This document shows, one piece after another, positions 1 through 8,113 of a DNA stretch of 64,000 bases (positions within the stretch are counted from its first letter, which is position 1; each line of letters begins with the position of its first letter). The translations under genes were made by a program, and so were the position numbers. The notes beneath the pieces were generated by a model, which was given only the letters and a program-made list of their open reading frames with translations, made no database searches and had not been told where the DNA came from. This DNA comes from G016234445 sp964438865 (lineage in GTDB: Bacteria > Chloroflexota > Dehalococcoidia > Tepidiformales > Tepidiformaceae): assembly GCA_964438865.1 (NCBI GenBank), contig CAYTMI010000009.1, forward strand, positions 62,001-126,000, in the 5' to 3' direction.

Positions 1-198
1 CTGCGGGTCGAGCCCAAGGTACTGCGAATACGAACGCAGGAAGCCGCGCGCGTATACCGGGGCGGGGATCACTTCAAACTGCTCCGATTCGAGCGCCTGG
101 AGGTACCGCCGGGAGATGCGCGTGTCGCGTTCCGCGTCTTCGAGGGTCAGGCCGCGGGCTTCGCGCGCCCGCACCAGCCACGTCCCGAGTTCGCCCAT
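1..198 (-). CDS. RodZ-like N-terminal HTH domain protein (partial, runs off the window)
   Basis: The 66 visible residues begin MGELGTWLVRAREARGLTLE and continue through an RRYLQALE segment and a PVYARGFLRSYSQYLGLD segment. This is the hallmark of the HTH_25 helix-turn-helix domain of RodZ and related cell-shape or regulatory membrane proteins, where LR.AREA.GLTLED, ISRRYLQALE and Y.RGFLRSYA.YLGLD are conserved. The rest of the protein, including any membrane segment and periplasmic part, lies outside the window, so RodZ itself cannot be confirmed. The ATG is the only good start and lies 45 bases downstream of the preceding gene on the same strand. The family call is firm; the exact role in cytoskeleton attachment is inference. 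Confidence 0.75.
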   Translation of the reverse strand, partial: MGELGTWLVRAREARGLTLEDAERDTRISRRYLQALESEQFEVIPAPVYARGFLRSYSQYLGLDPQ

Positions 199-243
199 AG
201 AAGATTAAGGGTACAGGCGTGCCCCGCTAGACACACTGGCCAG

Positions 244-606
244 CTACGTCCCGCTGTCCATGACTTGCCGCAGGAGAAGGTAGATCGCGATACCCGCCAC
301 CGCCAGCAGCCCGAACGCGGCAAAGCGGAGCGTCGCCACCTGGTTCCGGTTGAGGGCGGCGTCGTCCTCCGGCCCGCCGACCAGGTTCGCCGTCTCGCCG
401 CTGTTGCGCAGATGGGCGCGTGCGAGGCGGGCATCCCGGCGGCGGACGAACACGACCCGGGTGTCAGGGATGAATCCGCCGGGGATGGCCATCGGCAGGG
501 CCCCCGTCCCCCGCGTCCGGGCGCGGATACCCCGGGCCGCAAGGCTGCCGGCGATGATCTCGGCCAGCGCCTCGCCCTCACCCTGCCAGATCGCTTCCCA
601 GGCCAT
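244..606 (-). CDS. Small DUF2007-like protein with C-terminal membrane anchor
   Basis: This protein of 120 residues has a soluble N-terminal part (about 1-85) with the pattern of DUF2007 'putative signal transducing' proteins: an alpha/beta segment around GEALAEIIAGSLAARGI, a basic GTG loop, then VVFVRRRDARLARAHL. A single hydrophobic helix at about 92-112 (FAAFGLLAVAGIAIYLLL) would tether it to the membrane. The resemblance to DUF2007 is by eye and modest. It starts four bases after the dapA stop codon on the same strand, so the two are probably co-transcribed. No catalytic motif is visible and the function is unknown. Confidence 0.6.
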   Translation of the reverse strand: MAWEAIWQGEGEALAEIIAGSLAARGIRARTRGTGALPMAIPGGFIPDTRVVFVRRRDARLARAHLRNSGETANLVGGPEDDAALNRNQVATLRFAAFGLLAVAGIAIYLLLRQVMDSGT

Positions 607-610
607 CGGC

Positions 611-1504
611 TCAGGCAGAAACCGGCACGTCGAGGCGGTGCCGTCGCAGTTCGGCCATCACCTTTGCCCCGACCGCCGGGTCCGGTTCGACGACCGGCAA
701 CCGGGGCGCACCGATTTCGAAGCCCAGTTGGCGCATGACGAAGCGGATGGTGCTTGGGCTACCGTTGAGGAAGCAGGCATCGGTCACCCGGCAGAGCCGG
801 CGGTGAATCGCCGCGGCGGCCGGCAGTTCGCCGGCGAGGATGTGCCGGAGCATCTTCTGTTGCTGGCCCGCGACCACATGGGAAGTCACGCTGATGGCCC
901 CCCAGGCGCCCATGCACCAGAGGTGGAAGTTGTCGTTGTCGTTGCCGCTCCAGATCTTGAAGTCCGGCACCCCTTCCATCACCGCCGCGGTGTGGGCGAG
1001 GTCACCGTTCGCTTCCTTATTCCCGACGATGTTCGGGATCTCGGCCAGGCGGAGAATGGTGTCCACAGTCATGCCCATGCCGACACGGCCGGGGACGTTG
1101 TAGACGATCACCGGGAGGCTCGTGCTCTCCGCAATCGCCTTGAAGTGCTGGTAGACACCCTCCTGGGGGGGCTTCAAGTAGTACGGGACCACTGCCAGGA
1201 TCGCGTCCGCGCCGGCCTTCTCCGCGAGGTGGCTCAGTTGAATGGAATGCCGGGTGTCGTTCGTCCCCGCACCCGCGACCACTGTCGCCCTGTCCCCGAG
1301 CTGCTCTTTCACCTCGGTCCAGATGCGCGCCTTTTCGTCGTCGGTGAGGAGCGGGGATTCGCCCGTGGTCCCGGTTACCACGACGCCGTCGTTCCCACAG
1401 CGGACCAGATGTTCCGCCAGCCGCCGGGCATGCTGGTAGTCGACGGCGCCGTCGACGGTGTAGGGGGTGACCATTGCGGTAAGGAGGCGGCCGAGTTCGT
1501 TCAT
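611..1504 (-). CDS. dapA: 4-hydroxy-tetrahydrodipicolinate synthase (DapA family)
   Basis: DapA condenses pyruvate with aspartate semialdehyde in the diaminopimelate/lysine pathway, in the cytosol. The 297-residue TIM-barrel protein has the family length. Visible family features are GTTGES at 45-50, Tyr108 in PYYLKP, Tyr135 in YNVPGR, and Lys163 in NIVGNKEANGD, the expected Schiff-base lysine. GNKEA instead of the common GIKEA is a mild variant. The ATG has a GGAG ribosome binding site eight bases upstream, and a TACACT -10 box lies about 30 bases before it. Other members of the DapA superfamily (N-acetylneuraminate lyase, KDG aldolase) are possible, but the overall pattern favours DapA. Confidence 0.88.
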   Translation of the reverse strand: MNELGRLLTAMVTPYTVDGAVDYQHARRLAEHLVRCGNDGVVVTGTTGESPLLTDDEKARIWTEVKEQLGDRATVVAGAGTNDTRHSIQLSHLAEKAGADAILAVVPYYLKPPQEGVYQHFKAIAESTSLPVIVYNVPGRVGMGMTVDTILRLAEIPNIVGNKEANGDLAHTAAVMEGVPDFKIWSGNDNDNFHLWCMGAWGAISVTSHVVAGQQQKMLRHILAGELPAAAAIHRRLCRVTDACFLNGSPSTIRFVMRQLGFEIGAPRLPVVEPDPAVGAKVMAELRRHRLDVPVSA

Positions 1505-1537
1505 CGCGCGGACTCCAGCAGGGAGATGTAGTACCGC

Positions 1538-1543
1538 AGTGTA
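1538..1543 (-). promoter_or_regulatory. -10 promoter element before dapA
   Basis: On the minus strand the sequence TGGTACACTG contains a TACACT hexamer with a TG extension. The predicted start of transcription is about 25 bases before the dapA ATG. No convincing -35 box is visible. Confidence 0.35.
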
Positions 1544-1671
1544 CCAGAGGCAGTCGCGAACCCGCCGCCATGGTCGGGCGCGACCTTCACCGAGCCGCCA
1601 CCGGGCACACGTGCGCCCGCCACCCCTTCCCGCCGTTTGGAAAGGTGCGCCCCAGAAACTGAGGAGCAGGG

Positions 1672-1776
1672 ATGAACAGCCGCGAACCCGGCATCCGCCC
1701 CGGAATCATGATCCTGGCCCTGGCATCCTGCCTGGCCACGGTGGCGGTGATGGTGACCACAACCTTCGGTGGTTAG
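1672..1776 (+). CDS. Small single-span membrane protein (34 aa)
   Basis: This short reading frame encodes 34 residues, MNSREPGIRPGIMILALASC followed by LATVAVMVTTTFGG. A GAGGAG ribosome binding site lies seven bases before the ATG. Residues 11-29 form one hydrophobic helix flanked by a short Arg-containing N-terminus. It lies alone between divergent dapA and the convergent phosphodiesterase-fold gene. The strong Shine-Dalgarno signal and clean membrane helix argue that it is translated. I recognise no family, and conservation in relatives would decide whether it is real. Confidence 0.45.
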   Translation: MNSREPGIRPGIMILALASCLATVAVMVTTTFGG

Positions 1777-1794
1777 CGAACTGCCGCGGGGACT

Positions 1795-3276
1795 TCAGGC
1801 GAAGATGTTCTGCCCCTGCAGTCCCGGGCCGAGAGGCAGGCCGAGCAGCGACAGCACGCTCGGCGCGAAGTCGAGGTTGTCCATCGTGGCGCCGCCGGGC
1901 AGGGGCCGGCTACCCCGGTAGAAGCAGAAGCCGGTGCCGGTGTGGATGCCGTTCCTCGCTTCCGCACGCCTGGTCGCGATTTCGATGCCGTTGGGCCCGG
2001 AAAGACGTTGCGTGCGTGCGACTTCGGGGTTGGCGACAATCAGAGCGTCGGGGAGCAGGTGCGAGCGTGGCCCCGGGGCGTCGCGGGTGGCTCGCCAGAG
2101 GCTCCCGTAGGCCGGCGACCCGCCTTCGGCTCGCAGCTCCAGGATGAACCGCTCAAGCCCGTCGAGCAGCCGTGGGACTTCCGCCGGGTCAACGAACCCG
2201 TCACGTTCGCGGTCGGCCACGTTCGCCCGCACCGCCGGGTGGCCGTCGTGCGTGACCGTGAACAGCCGGTCGCGGGCGTAGTCCCAGCCGGTCGTAGTGA
2301 TCACTCCCTGGCGGGCGCTCCTGACCCGGGCGGGCAGCCGCTGCCAGATCGCCCGGTGCACGCTGTCCGGGAGGAGTTCGCGGATGCGGCGGACCAGGTC
2401 GGGGGCGGCTTCAGGATCTTCCGGCTGTTCGCCCGCGAAGGCGCGGAGCACCTGGCGGCCGAGTGAGCTGTACTCCACCTGGCCGCTCATGCCGTGCAGG
2501 GCGAAGACGAAGACCTCGCAGTCGTCCCCCGCCGCGTCGATGAGCGCCGGCAGCCCGTCGTCGAAGGCGCGAATGATGTCCAAGATCGCGTCGTCGTTGG
2601 TGTAGCCGCCGCCGAGGTCTTCCGGCAGCGCGAGGTAGTGCCCCATCTTGTGGAATTCGGCGACCGTGCCCAGGAGCAGGTTCCAGTTCCGCCGCCGGGC
2701 GATGTCAGTCCACAGGCGCATGCGTATCTCGATCCCGCGCTGCATCTCCCGGACCATCTTCCGTTTGTCCTTCCCGGACTGCGGCTCGACGGTGTCGAAG
2801 TGGAGCGGGTGCTTTCCGTAGCGCTTCCGCACCATTCCTAGCAGCTTTGGCGGGTACGAATCTTCCTGCATCTCGTCGTGGAGACCCCAGGCGGTGACCC
2901 CGCGGAAACCGCGCTCCCTCACCAGTGGCACGTGTGGCAGGTCGATGACGGTCGCGGTCATGCCGGCCGGGGCAAGGGGTGCCCAGAACGGGGTGATCGC
3001 GAAGGCGGGGTGATTGTTGCGCACGTGGCGCATCTCTTCGGCCAGCCACTGTTGCCAGAAGTGGACGCCGTGGAATCCCGGGGGCGTACTGGTCGCGAAG
3101 GTCGGCCAGAGGGACCCGTGGAGGGTGAAGCCGTCGGACCGGACCGCGAGCCGGGCACTGCTTTCAGCGAGGCGGGCGAGGTTGGGGAGCCGCCCCTGGG
3201 CGAGGAAGCGGTCGACCCAGGAGACTTCGAGCGCGTCGAGGCCGAGCATCAGAACCCGAGGCGATCCGTTGTCCAA
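1795..3276 (-). CDS. Alkaline phosphatase superfamily protein (type I phosphodiesterase/sulfatase fold)
   Basis: The 493-residue protein opens with VLMLGLDALE, the GLDG-type metal site (Asp14) of type I phosphodiesterase/nucleotide pyrophosphatases. It continues with SLWPTFATSTPPGFHG, where Thr59 is the expected nucleophile and HG the following metal-site turn. Near residue 260 there is FALHGMSGQ, and toward the C-terminus GIHTGTGFCFYRG and DFAPSVLSLLGLPL, which is typical of the DIAPT..LLGLP closing element. It therefore probably hydrolyses a phosphate or sulfate ester, but the substrate is unknown. There is no signal peptide, so it should be cytosolic. The start is TTG with a GGGAG site six bases upstream. 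Confidence 0.75.
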   Translation of the reverse strand: MDNGSPRVLMLGLDALEVSWVDRFLAQGRLPNLARLAESSARLAVRSDGFTLHGSLWPTFATSTPPGFHGVHFWQQWLAEEMRHVRNNHPAFAITPFWAPLAPAGMTATVIDLPHVPLVRERGFRGVTAWGLHDEMQEDSYPPKLLGMVRKRYGKHPLHFDTVEPQSGKDKRKMVREMQRGIEIRMRLWTDIARRRNWNLLLGTVAEFHKMGHYLALPEDLGGGYTNDDAILDIIRAFDDGLPALIDAAGDDCEVFVFALHGMSGQVEYSSLGRQVLRAFAGEQPEDPEAAPDLVRRIRELLPDSVHRAIWQRLPARVRSARQGVITTTGWDYARDRLFTVTHDGHPAVRANVADRERDGFVDPAEVPRLLDGLERFILELRAEGGSPAYGSLWRATRDAPGPRSHLLPDALIVANPEVARTQRLSGPNGIEIATRRAEARNGIHTGTGFCFYRGSRPLPGGATMDNLDFAPSVLSLLGLPLGPGLQGQNIFA

Positions 3277-3351
3277 CCACAGCTCCCGACGGGGATGTTG
3301 GCCCGTCCACCCATGCTAGCGGCTGGCAGGGGTGCGGGCACTCCGGGCGTG

Positions 3352-3383
3352 AAGAGGCCCCGGTGGTGTGCCGGGGCCTCTTT
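3352..3383 (-). terminator. Intrinsic terminator hairpin after the exported duplicated-domain gene
   Basis: A perfect 12-base-pair stem (AAGAGGCCCCGG and its complement) encloses a 7-base loop, just downstream of the gene ending at 3415. The flanking T/A tracts are short on both sides, so it may act in either direction. Confidence 0.75.
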
Positions 3384-3414
3384 CATGGCGGCGCGGTGAC
3401 ACTCCGGGCCTGCG

Positions 3415-4137
3415 TTACGGCTGGGGCTGGTGGCCCTCGTTGACCAGCTTCGTCATCCGCTCTTCCAGTCCGCTCTTGATCTCGGTGGCCTTCTCTTCGC
3501 TGATCCGGCCATTGGCGACGGCTTCGTCCAGCTTCGCGCTGGCCTGGGCGACGAGCGCGTCGACGACAGCGGCCGGGTCGACGCCGTTCGCGGTGGCCAC
3601 GTCGGCGATGGTCCCGCCCGCCTTGATCGCCTCGACGAGTTCCTGGGGTTCGACGCCGATCACCTCGGCCGCGGTGTTGATCGCGCCCTTGATGGCCTTC
3701 CGGAACTTGCCGCGGTGTTCGCCGGGAGTGGGCTCGCGGTCCATCAGGCCGGGCAGGGCGGTCTCGGCGCGGGCGTAGAGGGCGTCAGCCTGTTCCTGGG
3801 TGAGGTCGCCCGTCAGGGCCTTTTCGTCGAGCTTCGCGTCGAGGGCCGCGAGGACGGCCGCCTGGACGGTGGCCGGGTCGACGTTGTTTTCGGTGAGGAT
3901 GGCGTTGATGCTCTTGCCGTCCTTGAAGCCCTGCCTGAAGACGTCCGGCGAAAGCCCCGAACTCTCGACGATCTGCTTCATGGTGGACTTGACGATGCGG
4001 TGCGCACCCTGGTGCTGGGTGGCCTGGCCGTCGCCGGGGGTCTGGGCCATCGCGGCGCCGGCCGCTCCGAGCAGGCCGACTGCCATGACGCTTGCGACGC
4101 CCATCGCCATCAACCGCGACTTCCGTGTGTACTTCAT
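3415..4137 (-). CDS. Exported protein with two tandem helical repeats
   Basis: The 240-residue protein has a clear signal peptide: MKYTRKSR, then a hydrophobic stretch ending AAGAAMAQ, with likely cleavage after AMA near residue 31. The mature part is two homologous units of about 85 residues, roughly 48-135 and 145-235. Each contains a [V/I]DPA..V..A[V/L].A...AKLDE block followed by a G.[L/I]..E.A..[L/I] helix pair. The second unit ends GRISEEKATEIKSGLEERMTKLVNEG, a pattern common in exported proteins of Firmicutes, Actinobacteria and Chloroflexota with no assigned role. An AAGGAG ribosome binding site precedes the ATG, and a strong hairpin follows the stop codon, so it is probably a single-gene transcript. 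Confidence 0.75.
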   Translation of the reverse strand: MKYTRKSRLMAMGVASVMAVGLLGAAGAAMAQTPGDGQATQHQGAHRIVKSTMKQIVESSGLSPDVFRQGFKDGKSINAILTENNVDPATVQAAVLAALDAKLDEKALTGDLTQEQADALYARAETALPGLMDREPTPGEHRGKFRKAIKGAINTAAEVIGVEPQELVEAIKAGGTIADVATANGVDPAAVVDALVAQASAKLDEAVANGRISEEKATEIKSGLEERMTKLVNEGHQPQP

Positions 4138-4266
4138 TTCGAATCACTCCTTGTTCATGGTGCGCTGCCGCTCCGCGGGGTTAGCGGCGTCAGCGGCGCC
4201 CTTCACGAACAACATGTCCCCGGCGCGCCCTCAGGTGACGGGGCGCAGGCGACCACTCCGGCACAT

Positions 4267-4896
4267 TTACCCGTGCTTTTCCACCCAGCGACCGCGAAAG
4301 AGGAGCAGGTCCCCGGAAGCCACGCTCACCGTCGCTGGCGGGGTCGCCACTTCGTTGTGGATGCCCAGCGGGCTGAACCCCAGCGTCTTGTCGTCCAGGT
4401 CCCACCGCAGCCCCGAGGTCGACACCCCCCGGCATTCGCCGATCGCCACGAGCGACACCACCGTCCCCGGGGGCGCATCGACGACTACCGTCCCCTCGAC
4501 CAGCGATACCTCGAAGAGGTCATCCACGATCCGGAGGCGGGCCCTGCCCCGGGACAGGGTCAGGAGCGCCAGGTTCGCGAGCGCGTGGTCGGCCCGCCCC
4601 CCGCCCGCCGCGGCGATGTCGATCTCCCCGCAGCCGCGTTCGATGCAATAGTCCACGGCCTTCTGGAGGTCCGTCCGGTTGGGGTCGGCGCGAAGGAGGA
4701 TGCGCTCGCCAAGCGAGACCCGCGCATCGTCGGCCAGCGAGTCGAGGTCGCCGACGGCCATGTCGACGTGCAAGCCGGCCGCCATCGCCGCGTGGGCGCC
4801 CCCGTCGGCCGCCACGATGATGTCGGCGCCAGCCCCGAGCTCCTGCAACAGGCCGGCCGACGGGGGCTCACCGTTCGCTACGACCAGTGCGCGCAC
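4267..4896 (-). CDS. thiN: Thiamine pyrophosphokinase
   Basis: The enzyme transfers pyrophosphate from ATP to thiamine to form thiamine diphosphate, the cofactor of Dxs and other enzymes. The 209-residue length is normal. Family motifs are AADGGA at 29-34, GDLDS at 49-53, DPNRTDLQKA from 71, and GGGRADH at 98-104. The C-terminal beta domain ends in GDLLLFRG. Translation starts at GTG one base after the stop codon of the upstream peptidase gene, so it is the second gene of a two-gene operon. I looked for a TPP riboswitch in front and saw none. Confidence 0.9.
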   Translation of the reverse strand: MRALVVANGEPPSAGLLQELGAGADIIVAADGGAHAAMAAGLHVDMAVGDLDSLADDARVSLGERILLRADPNRTDLQKAVDYCIERGCGEIDIAAAGGGRADHALANLALLTLSRGRARLRIVDDLFEVSLVEGTVVVDAPPGTVVSLVAIGECRGVSTSGLRWDLDDKTLGFSPLGIHNEVATPPATVSVASGDLLLFRGRWVEKHG

Positions 4897-4897
4897 G

Positions 4898-6850
4898 TCA
4901 GTCCGCCCTCCCCGGCATCTTCCGGCCGAAGTAGTCGAGGATGACGTCGAACCGGTCCACGCGGTGCCGAGGGCGCCCGTTCCGCGACATCTCGTGATTC
5001 TCGTCCGGGAAGCGCACGAACTCGGCGTCCTTCCGCATCAGCTTGAGGATGGTCCAGAGCTGCTCCGCCTGCTCTATCGGGCAGCGGAGGTCGTCCTCCG
5101 AATGGAGGAGGAGCACGGGCGTCTGGATGTCCTTCGCGTAGGTCAGCGGCGACTGGCGCAGGACGGCGTCGAGGTCTTCGTGGATGTAGGCGTGGTCGCC
5201 CAGCCCGATGGCGTTGAAGTAGGAGCCGATGTCGCTCGCCCCCTGCATCCCGTACCAGTCGTTCACGGCGCGCTCGCTGCAGGCGGCGGCGAAGCGGTGG
5301 TCGTGGCCGATGATCCAGGTCGTCATGAAGCCCCCATAGCTCCCGCCCATCAGCCCGAGCCGCGAACGGTCGGCCCACGGCATGCGTTCCAGCGCAGCTT
5401 CGAAACACGCCATCACGTCCCGGTAGTCGCTCCCGCCGTGGTCTCCGCGGATGGCGCGGCCGAAGGCGGTGTCCTGCCCCGACCCTCCACGTGGGTTGCA
5501 GAAGACCACCCCATAGCCCGCGCCCGCGTAGACCTGGAATTCGTCGAAGAAGGTCTCGCCGTACTGCGAGAAGGGTCCGCCGTGGATGTTGAGCAGCACG
5601 GGATAGGTTTTGCCCGGCTCGAATCCCGCCGGCTTCATCACCCAGCAATCGAGCGTCACCGCCGGGTCCCCGCAGGCCACGTCGAAGCGCTCCGCCGGGC
5701 TCAGGGCGACGTGTTCGAGCCAGCGGGCGTTGAAATGCGTCAGCTTCCTTTCGTCTCCCGTCACCAGGTCGCGGACGAACAGCTCGGCCGGTGCGACCGG
5801 TGTCGACGCCGAGAACGCTACCCGGCCGCCAGTCGTCGCGGCATACGAATGCACGAAGCGGAGCGCGCGATCTGCCCAGGCCGTTGCCTGGCCTTCGCGC
5901 GCCAGGATTAGCCCGATCCGGCCTCGTTCCTCGGCGGCGCTCAAGAGGCTCCCATCGGCCAGCCACTTCGCTGGCTCCGAACCGAAAGGCACGGCCCCGA
6001 CGCCGGCGTTGCGGTCGAAGCCGGGGTCCGCCTTGCGAAGGCCCTTGCCGTCGCTGCTCACGAGCCAGAGGTGGCTGTTCCCAGGGAACACCTCCTTGCC
6101 GGCGCAGGCGATGGTCGAACCGTCCGCGGACCATGCTGGCCCCGACAACGCGGCCGTCGTCGCCGTCAGCACACGAGGCGAGCCGCCCTCCGCGGCCACA
6201 ACCCAGATGTCGCTCCAGTTGTCGTAGTCCCGGTTGTCGTGGCGCGCCGAGGCGAACGCGATCGTCGTTCCGTCGGGTGACCAGGCGGGCTGGGTGTCGT
6301 CCCAGTCGCCGTCCGTTAGCTGGCGGTTGGCGCCAGCCTCCCGGTCGACGACGAAGACGTGCCGGCGGCGGTCATAGGTGAAGCCCTCCCCGTTGAGCCG
6401 GTACTTGAGGGTGCTGATGCGCCGGTAGGGCTTGGCCTTCTTCAGGTCCGGGTCGGGCGGGGTGCCCGCCCTTGCGGCGAAGGCGATCCGGCGGCTGTCG
6501 GGGGCCCAGGCGGGCGCCCCCGCCCCGAACGGCAGCTTCGTCAACACGCTCGACTCGCCGCCGTCCGCCGGCATCACGCAAAGCTGCGGTTTCTCCTCGC
6601 CGCGTTCGGAGAGGAAGGCGAGCCACTTCCCGTCAGGCGACCAGCGCGGCGCCGTGTCCCGTTTCGCCCCGGCGGTGAACTGTGCGGGCTCGCCGCCGGC
6701 CGCATCAACCACCCAGACCGCAGACTTGTAGCCGTCGCTCTCGCGGTCCATCCGGGTGACCACGAAGGCGACCCGGCGGCCGTCCGCGGAGATGTCGCAG
6801 TCGCCCACCCAGGCGATCTCGTAGAGGTCCTCTGGAGTCATCCCGCGCAT
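4898..6850 (-). CDS. S9 family peptidase (prolyl oligopeptidase / acylaminoacyl-peptidase type)
   Basis: The 650-residue protein has an N-terminal beta-propeller made of repeated WSPDG and WSADG blades (about 1-380) that filter substrate. The C-terminal alpha/beta hydrolase domain carries the triad: Ser504 in GGSYGGFMTTW, Asp587 in LLHSEDDLRCP, and His619 in DENHEMSR. The propeller resembles TolB/WD40-like PD40 repeats. No signal peptide is present, so it should act in the cytosol on oligopeptides, removing dipeptides or acylated residues. The ATG follows a G-rich ribosome binding site. A second in-frame ATG lies three codons downstream. It is followed by thiN with a one-base gap. Confidence 0.9.
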   Translation of the reverse strand: MRGMTPEDLYEIAWVGDCDISADGRRVAFVVTRMDRESDGYKSAVWVVDAAGGEPAQFTAGAKRDTAPRWSPDGKWLAFLSERGEEKPQLCVMPADGGESSVLTKLPFGAGAPAWAPDSRRIAFAARAGTPPDPDLKKAKPYRRISTLKYRLNGEGFTYDRRRHVFVVDREAGANRQLTDGDWDDTQPAWSPDGTTIAFASARHDNRDYDNWSDIWVVAAEGGSPRVLTATTAALSGPAWSADGSTIACAGKEVFPGNSHLWLVSSDGKGLRKADPGFDRNAGVGAVPFGSEPAKWLADGSLLSAAEERGRIGLILAREGQATAWADRALRFVHSYAATTGGRVAFSASTPVAPAELFVRDLVTGDERKLTHFNARWLEHVALSPAERFDVACGDPAVTLDCWVMKPAGFEPGKTYPVLLNIHGGPFSQYGETFFDEFQVYAGAGYGVVFCNPRGGSGQDTAFGRAIRGDHGGSDYRDVMACFEAALERMPWADRSRLGLMGGSYGGFMTTWIIGHDHRFAAACSERAVNDWYGMQGASDIGSYFNAIGLGDHAYIHEDLDAVLRQSPLTYAKDIQTPVLLLHSEDDLRCPIEQAEQLWTILKLMRKDAEFVRFPDENHEMSRNGRPRHRVDRFDVILDYFGRKMPGRAD

Positions 6851-6938
6851 CAGTTGCCCCCCGTTCCACGAATCGAGCCATTGTGCGCCGCGGAGGGCCG
6901 CGAGGGAATCGCCGATGGCCGGAACCGCGGCGGTTCGC

Positions 6939-6944
6939 TAGAGT
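6939..6944 (+). promoter_or_regulatory. -10 element (TAGAGT) before the Cys-rich small protein gene
   Basis: CGCTAGAGTG shares the GCTAnn.T shape seen before ispG, gltB and the amidase gene. It lies about 42 bases before the GTG start codon of the small zinc-ribbon-like gene. A -35 box is not evident. Confidence 0.3.
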
Positions 6945-6985
6945 GAGGGCAATCCGCGGCGCTTCGCCGTGCCCCAGGAGTACCC

Positions 6986-7219
6986 GTGGCCCGCCAACTT
7001 CCCGGCCGCTGCATCCGCTGTTACGCCGTCCTTCCCGGCGCGCCCTACCTCATGGCTGGCCGCCCGTACTGCTGCCCGAGCTGTTCGGTTGGCTCGGCCT
7101 GCGAGCACCAGGGTGTCCATCGCGCCACTAACGTCCGCCGCTACGACACGAACTTCGACCGTTTCCGCCAGACCGCGCGTGTCGCGACCCCCTACGAGAC
7201 CAGCAGGCCGCAAGACTGA
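6986..7219 (+). CDS. Small Cys-rich putative metal-binding protein (77 aa)
   Basis: The N-terminal half carries a CIRC pair, then RPYCCPSCSVGSACEHQG, giving seven cysteines within 40 residues. The YCC..C..G..C.H cluster resembles the core of bacterial metallothionein-like proteins as well as short zinc ribbons. The C-terminal half (RRYDTNFDRFRQTARVATPY) is basic and non-cysteine. Translation starts at GTG. The stop codon overlaps an ATG in a TGATG arrangement with the following MaoC-like frame, so the genes are likely co-transcribed. The metal-binding role is inferred from cysteine spacing only. Confidence 0.6.
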   Translation: MARQLPGRCIRCYAVLPGAPYLMAGRPYCCPSCSVGSACEHQGVHRATNVRRYDTNFDRFRQTARVATPYETSRPQD

Positions 7220-7266
7220 TGGCGTCGCCGGGGGGGTTCGCAGCACGTTTCCGCGAAGGGCAATCC

Positions 7267-8082
7267 ATGCCGGAGTACCGTGTCGTCGCCCACAACGGCG
7301 CCGAAGCCTCCGACAACAAGATCCACGACAACGTCGTCGCGAAGCAGTACGGCTTCAGCGGCGGCCTGGTCCCCGGGGTGACGGGCTACGCCTACATGAC
7401 GCGACCCGTCATGGACGCGCTCGCCCTGCCCTGGCTCGAACGCGGCTCGATGACCGCGCGCTTCGTCAAACCGTTCTACGAGGGAGACCTTGTCACCTGC
7501 CGGGCAACGGTGAGCGCGGTGGGGGACGATCGGGTCGAATTCGCGCTCGAAGGGCTGAACCAGTCCGGCGAGGTCTGCGCGATCGGTTCCGCGGCACTGA
7601 GGGAGCCGGGCCCAGCCCCCGACCTGGCAAGGTTTCCCGAGGCCCCGCTGCCTGCATCGCGCCCGCCGGTGTCCCACGAAGCCCTGGCGGCGGTGGAGGT
7701 TCTCGGCAGCCTCATCGAGACGATCCACACGCCCCAGCTTGAGGCCTACCTCGACGAAGTGCGTGACGACCTCGCGCTCTACGGCGGCGTCGAAGCCGCC
7801 GTCCCTTCCGGTTATCTCATCCGCCGGGCCAACACCATCCTCGTGGAGAACGTCCTCCTCGGCCCCTGGATCCACGTCTCCAGCGACGTTACCCACCACT
7901 CGATCGCCCGGCCCGGCGAGCGGCTCTCCACCCGCGGGCGGGTCGCCAGCCTCTTCGACCGCAAAGGCCACCGCTTCGTGGACTACGACGTGCTCATGGT
8001 CGCAGGCGAAGGCCGCCCGGTGATGAGCGTCCACCACACCGCGATCTACGACGTCCGCCGGGTTGCCGCCGACGCTGGTTGA
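7267..8082 (+). CDS. MaoC-like hotdog-fold dehydratase/thioesterase-type protein
   Basis: The 271-residue protein contains a hotdog segment near its N-terminus: KIHDNVVAKQYGFSGGLVPG followed by VTGYAYMTRPV. This is the substrate-binding pattern of MaoC/FAS1-like (R)-hydratases acting on acyl-CoA or acyl-ACP. A second hotdog-like half follows, with ILVENVLLGPWIHVSSDVTH and later VMSVHHTAIYDV. I prefer the ATG with a GAAGGG site six bases upstream. An ATG 48 bases earlier overlaps the previous stop codon but lacks a ribosome binding site and would add residues unlike the family. With the adjacent FmdB zinc ribbon, acyl-CoA metabolism is the likely context; the precise substrate is unknown. Confidence 0.75.
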   Translation: MPEYRVVAHNGAEASDNKIHDNVVAKQYGFSGGLVPGVTGYAYMTRPVMDALALPWLERGSMTARFVKPFYEGDLVTCRATVSAVGDDRVEFALEGLNQSGEVCAIGSAALREPGPAPDLARFPEAPLPASRPPVSHEALAAVEVLGSLIETIHTPQLEAYLDEVRDDLALYGGVEAAVPSGYLIRRANTILVENVLLGPWIHVSSDVTHHSIARPGERLSTRGRVASLFDRKGHRFVDYDVLMVAGEGRPVMSVHHTAIYDVRRVAADAG

Positions 8083-8113
8083 CCCACGTGCCCCCGCGCC
8101 TGACGATCGGATC

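Noticed and set aside
4138..4266. Possible TPP riboswitch near thiN.
   Set aside because: This gap is downstream of thiN, and thiN starts one base after the peptidase gene. I saw no CUGAGA / ACCUGA thi-box elements in the gap or before the operon.
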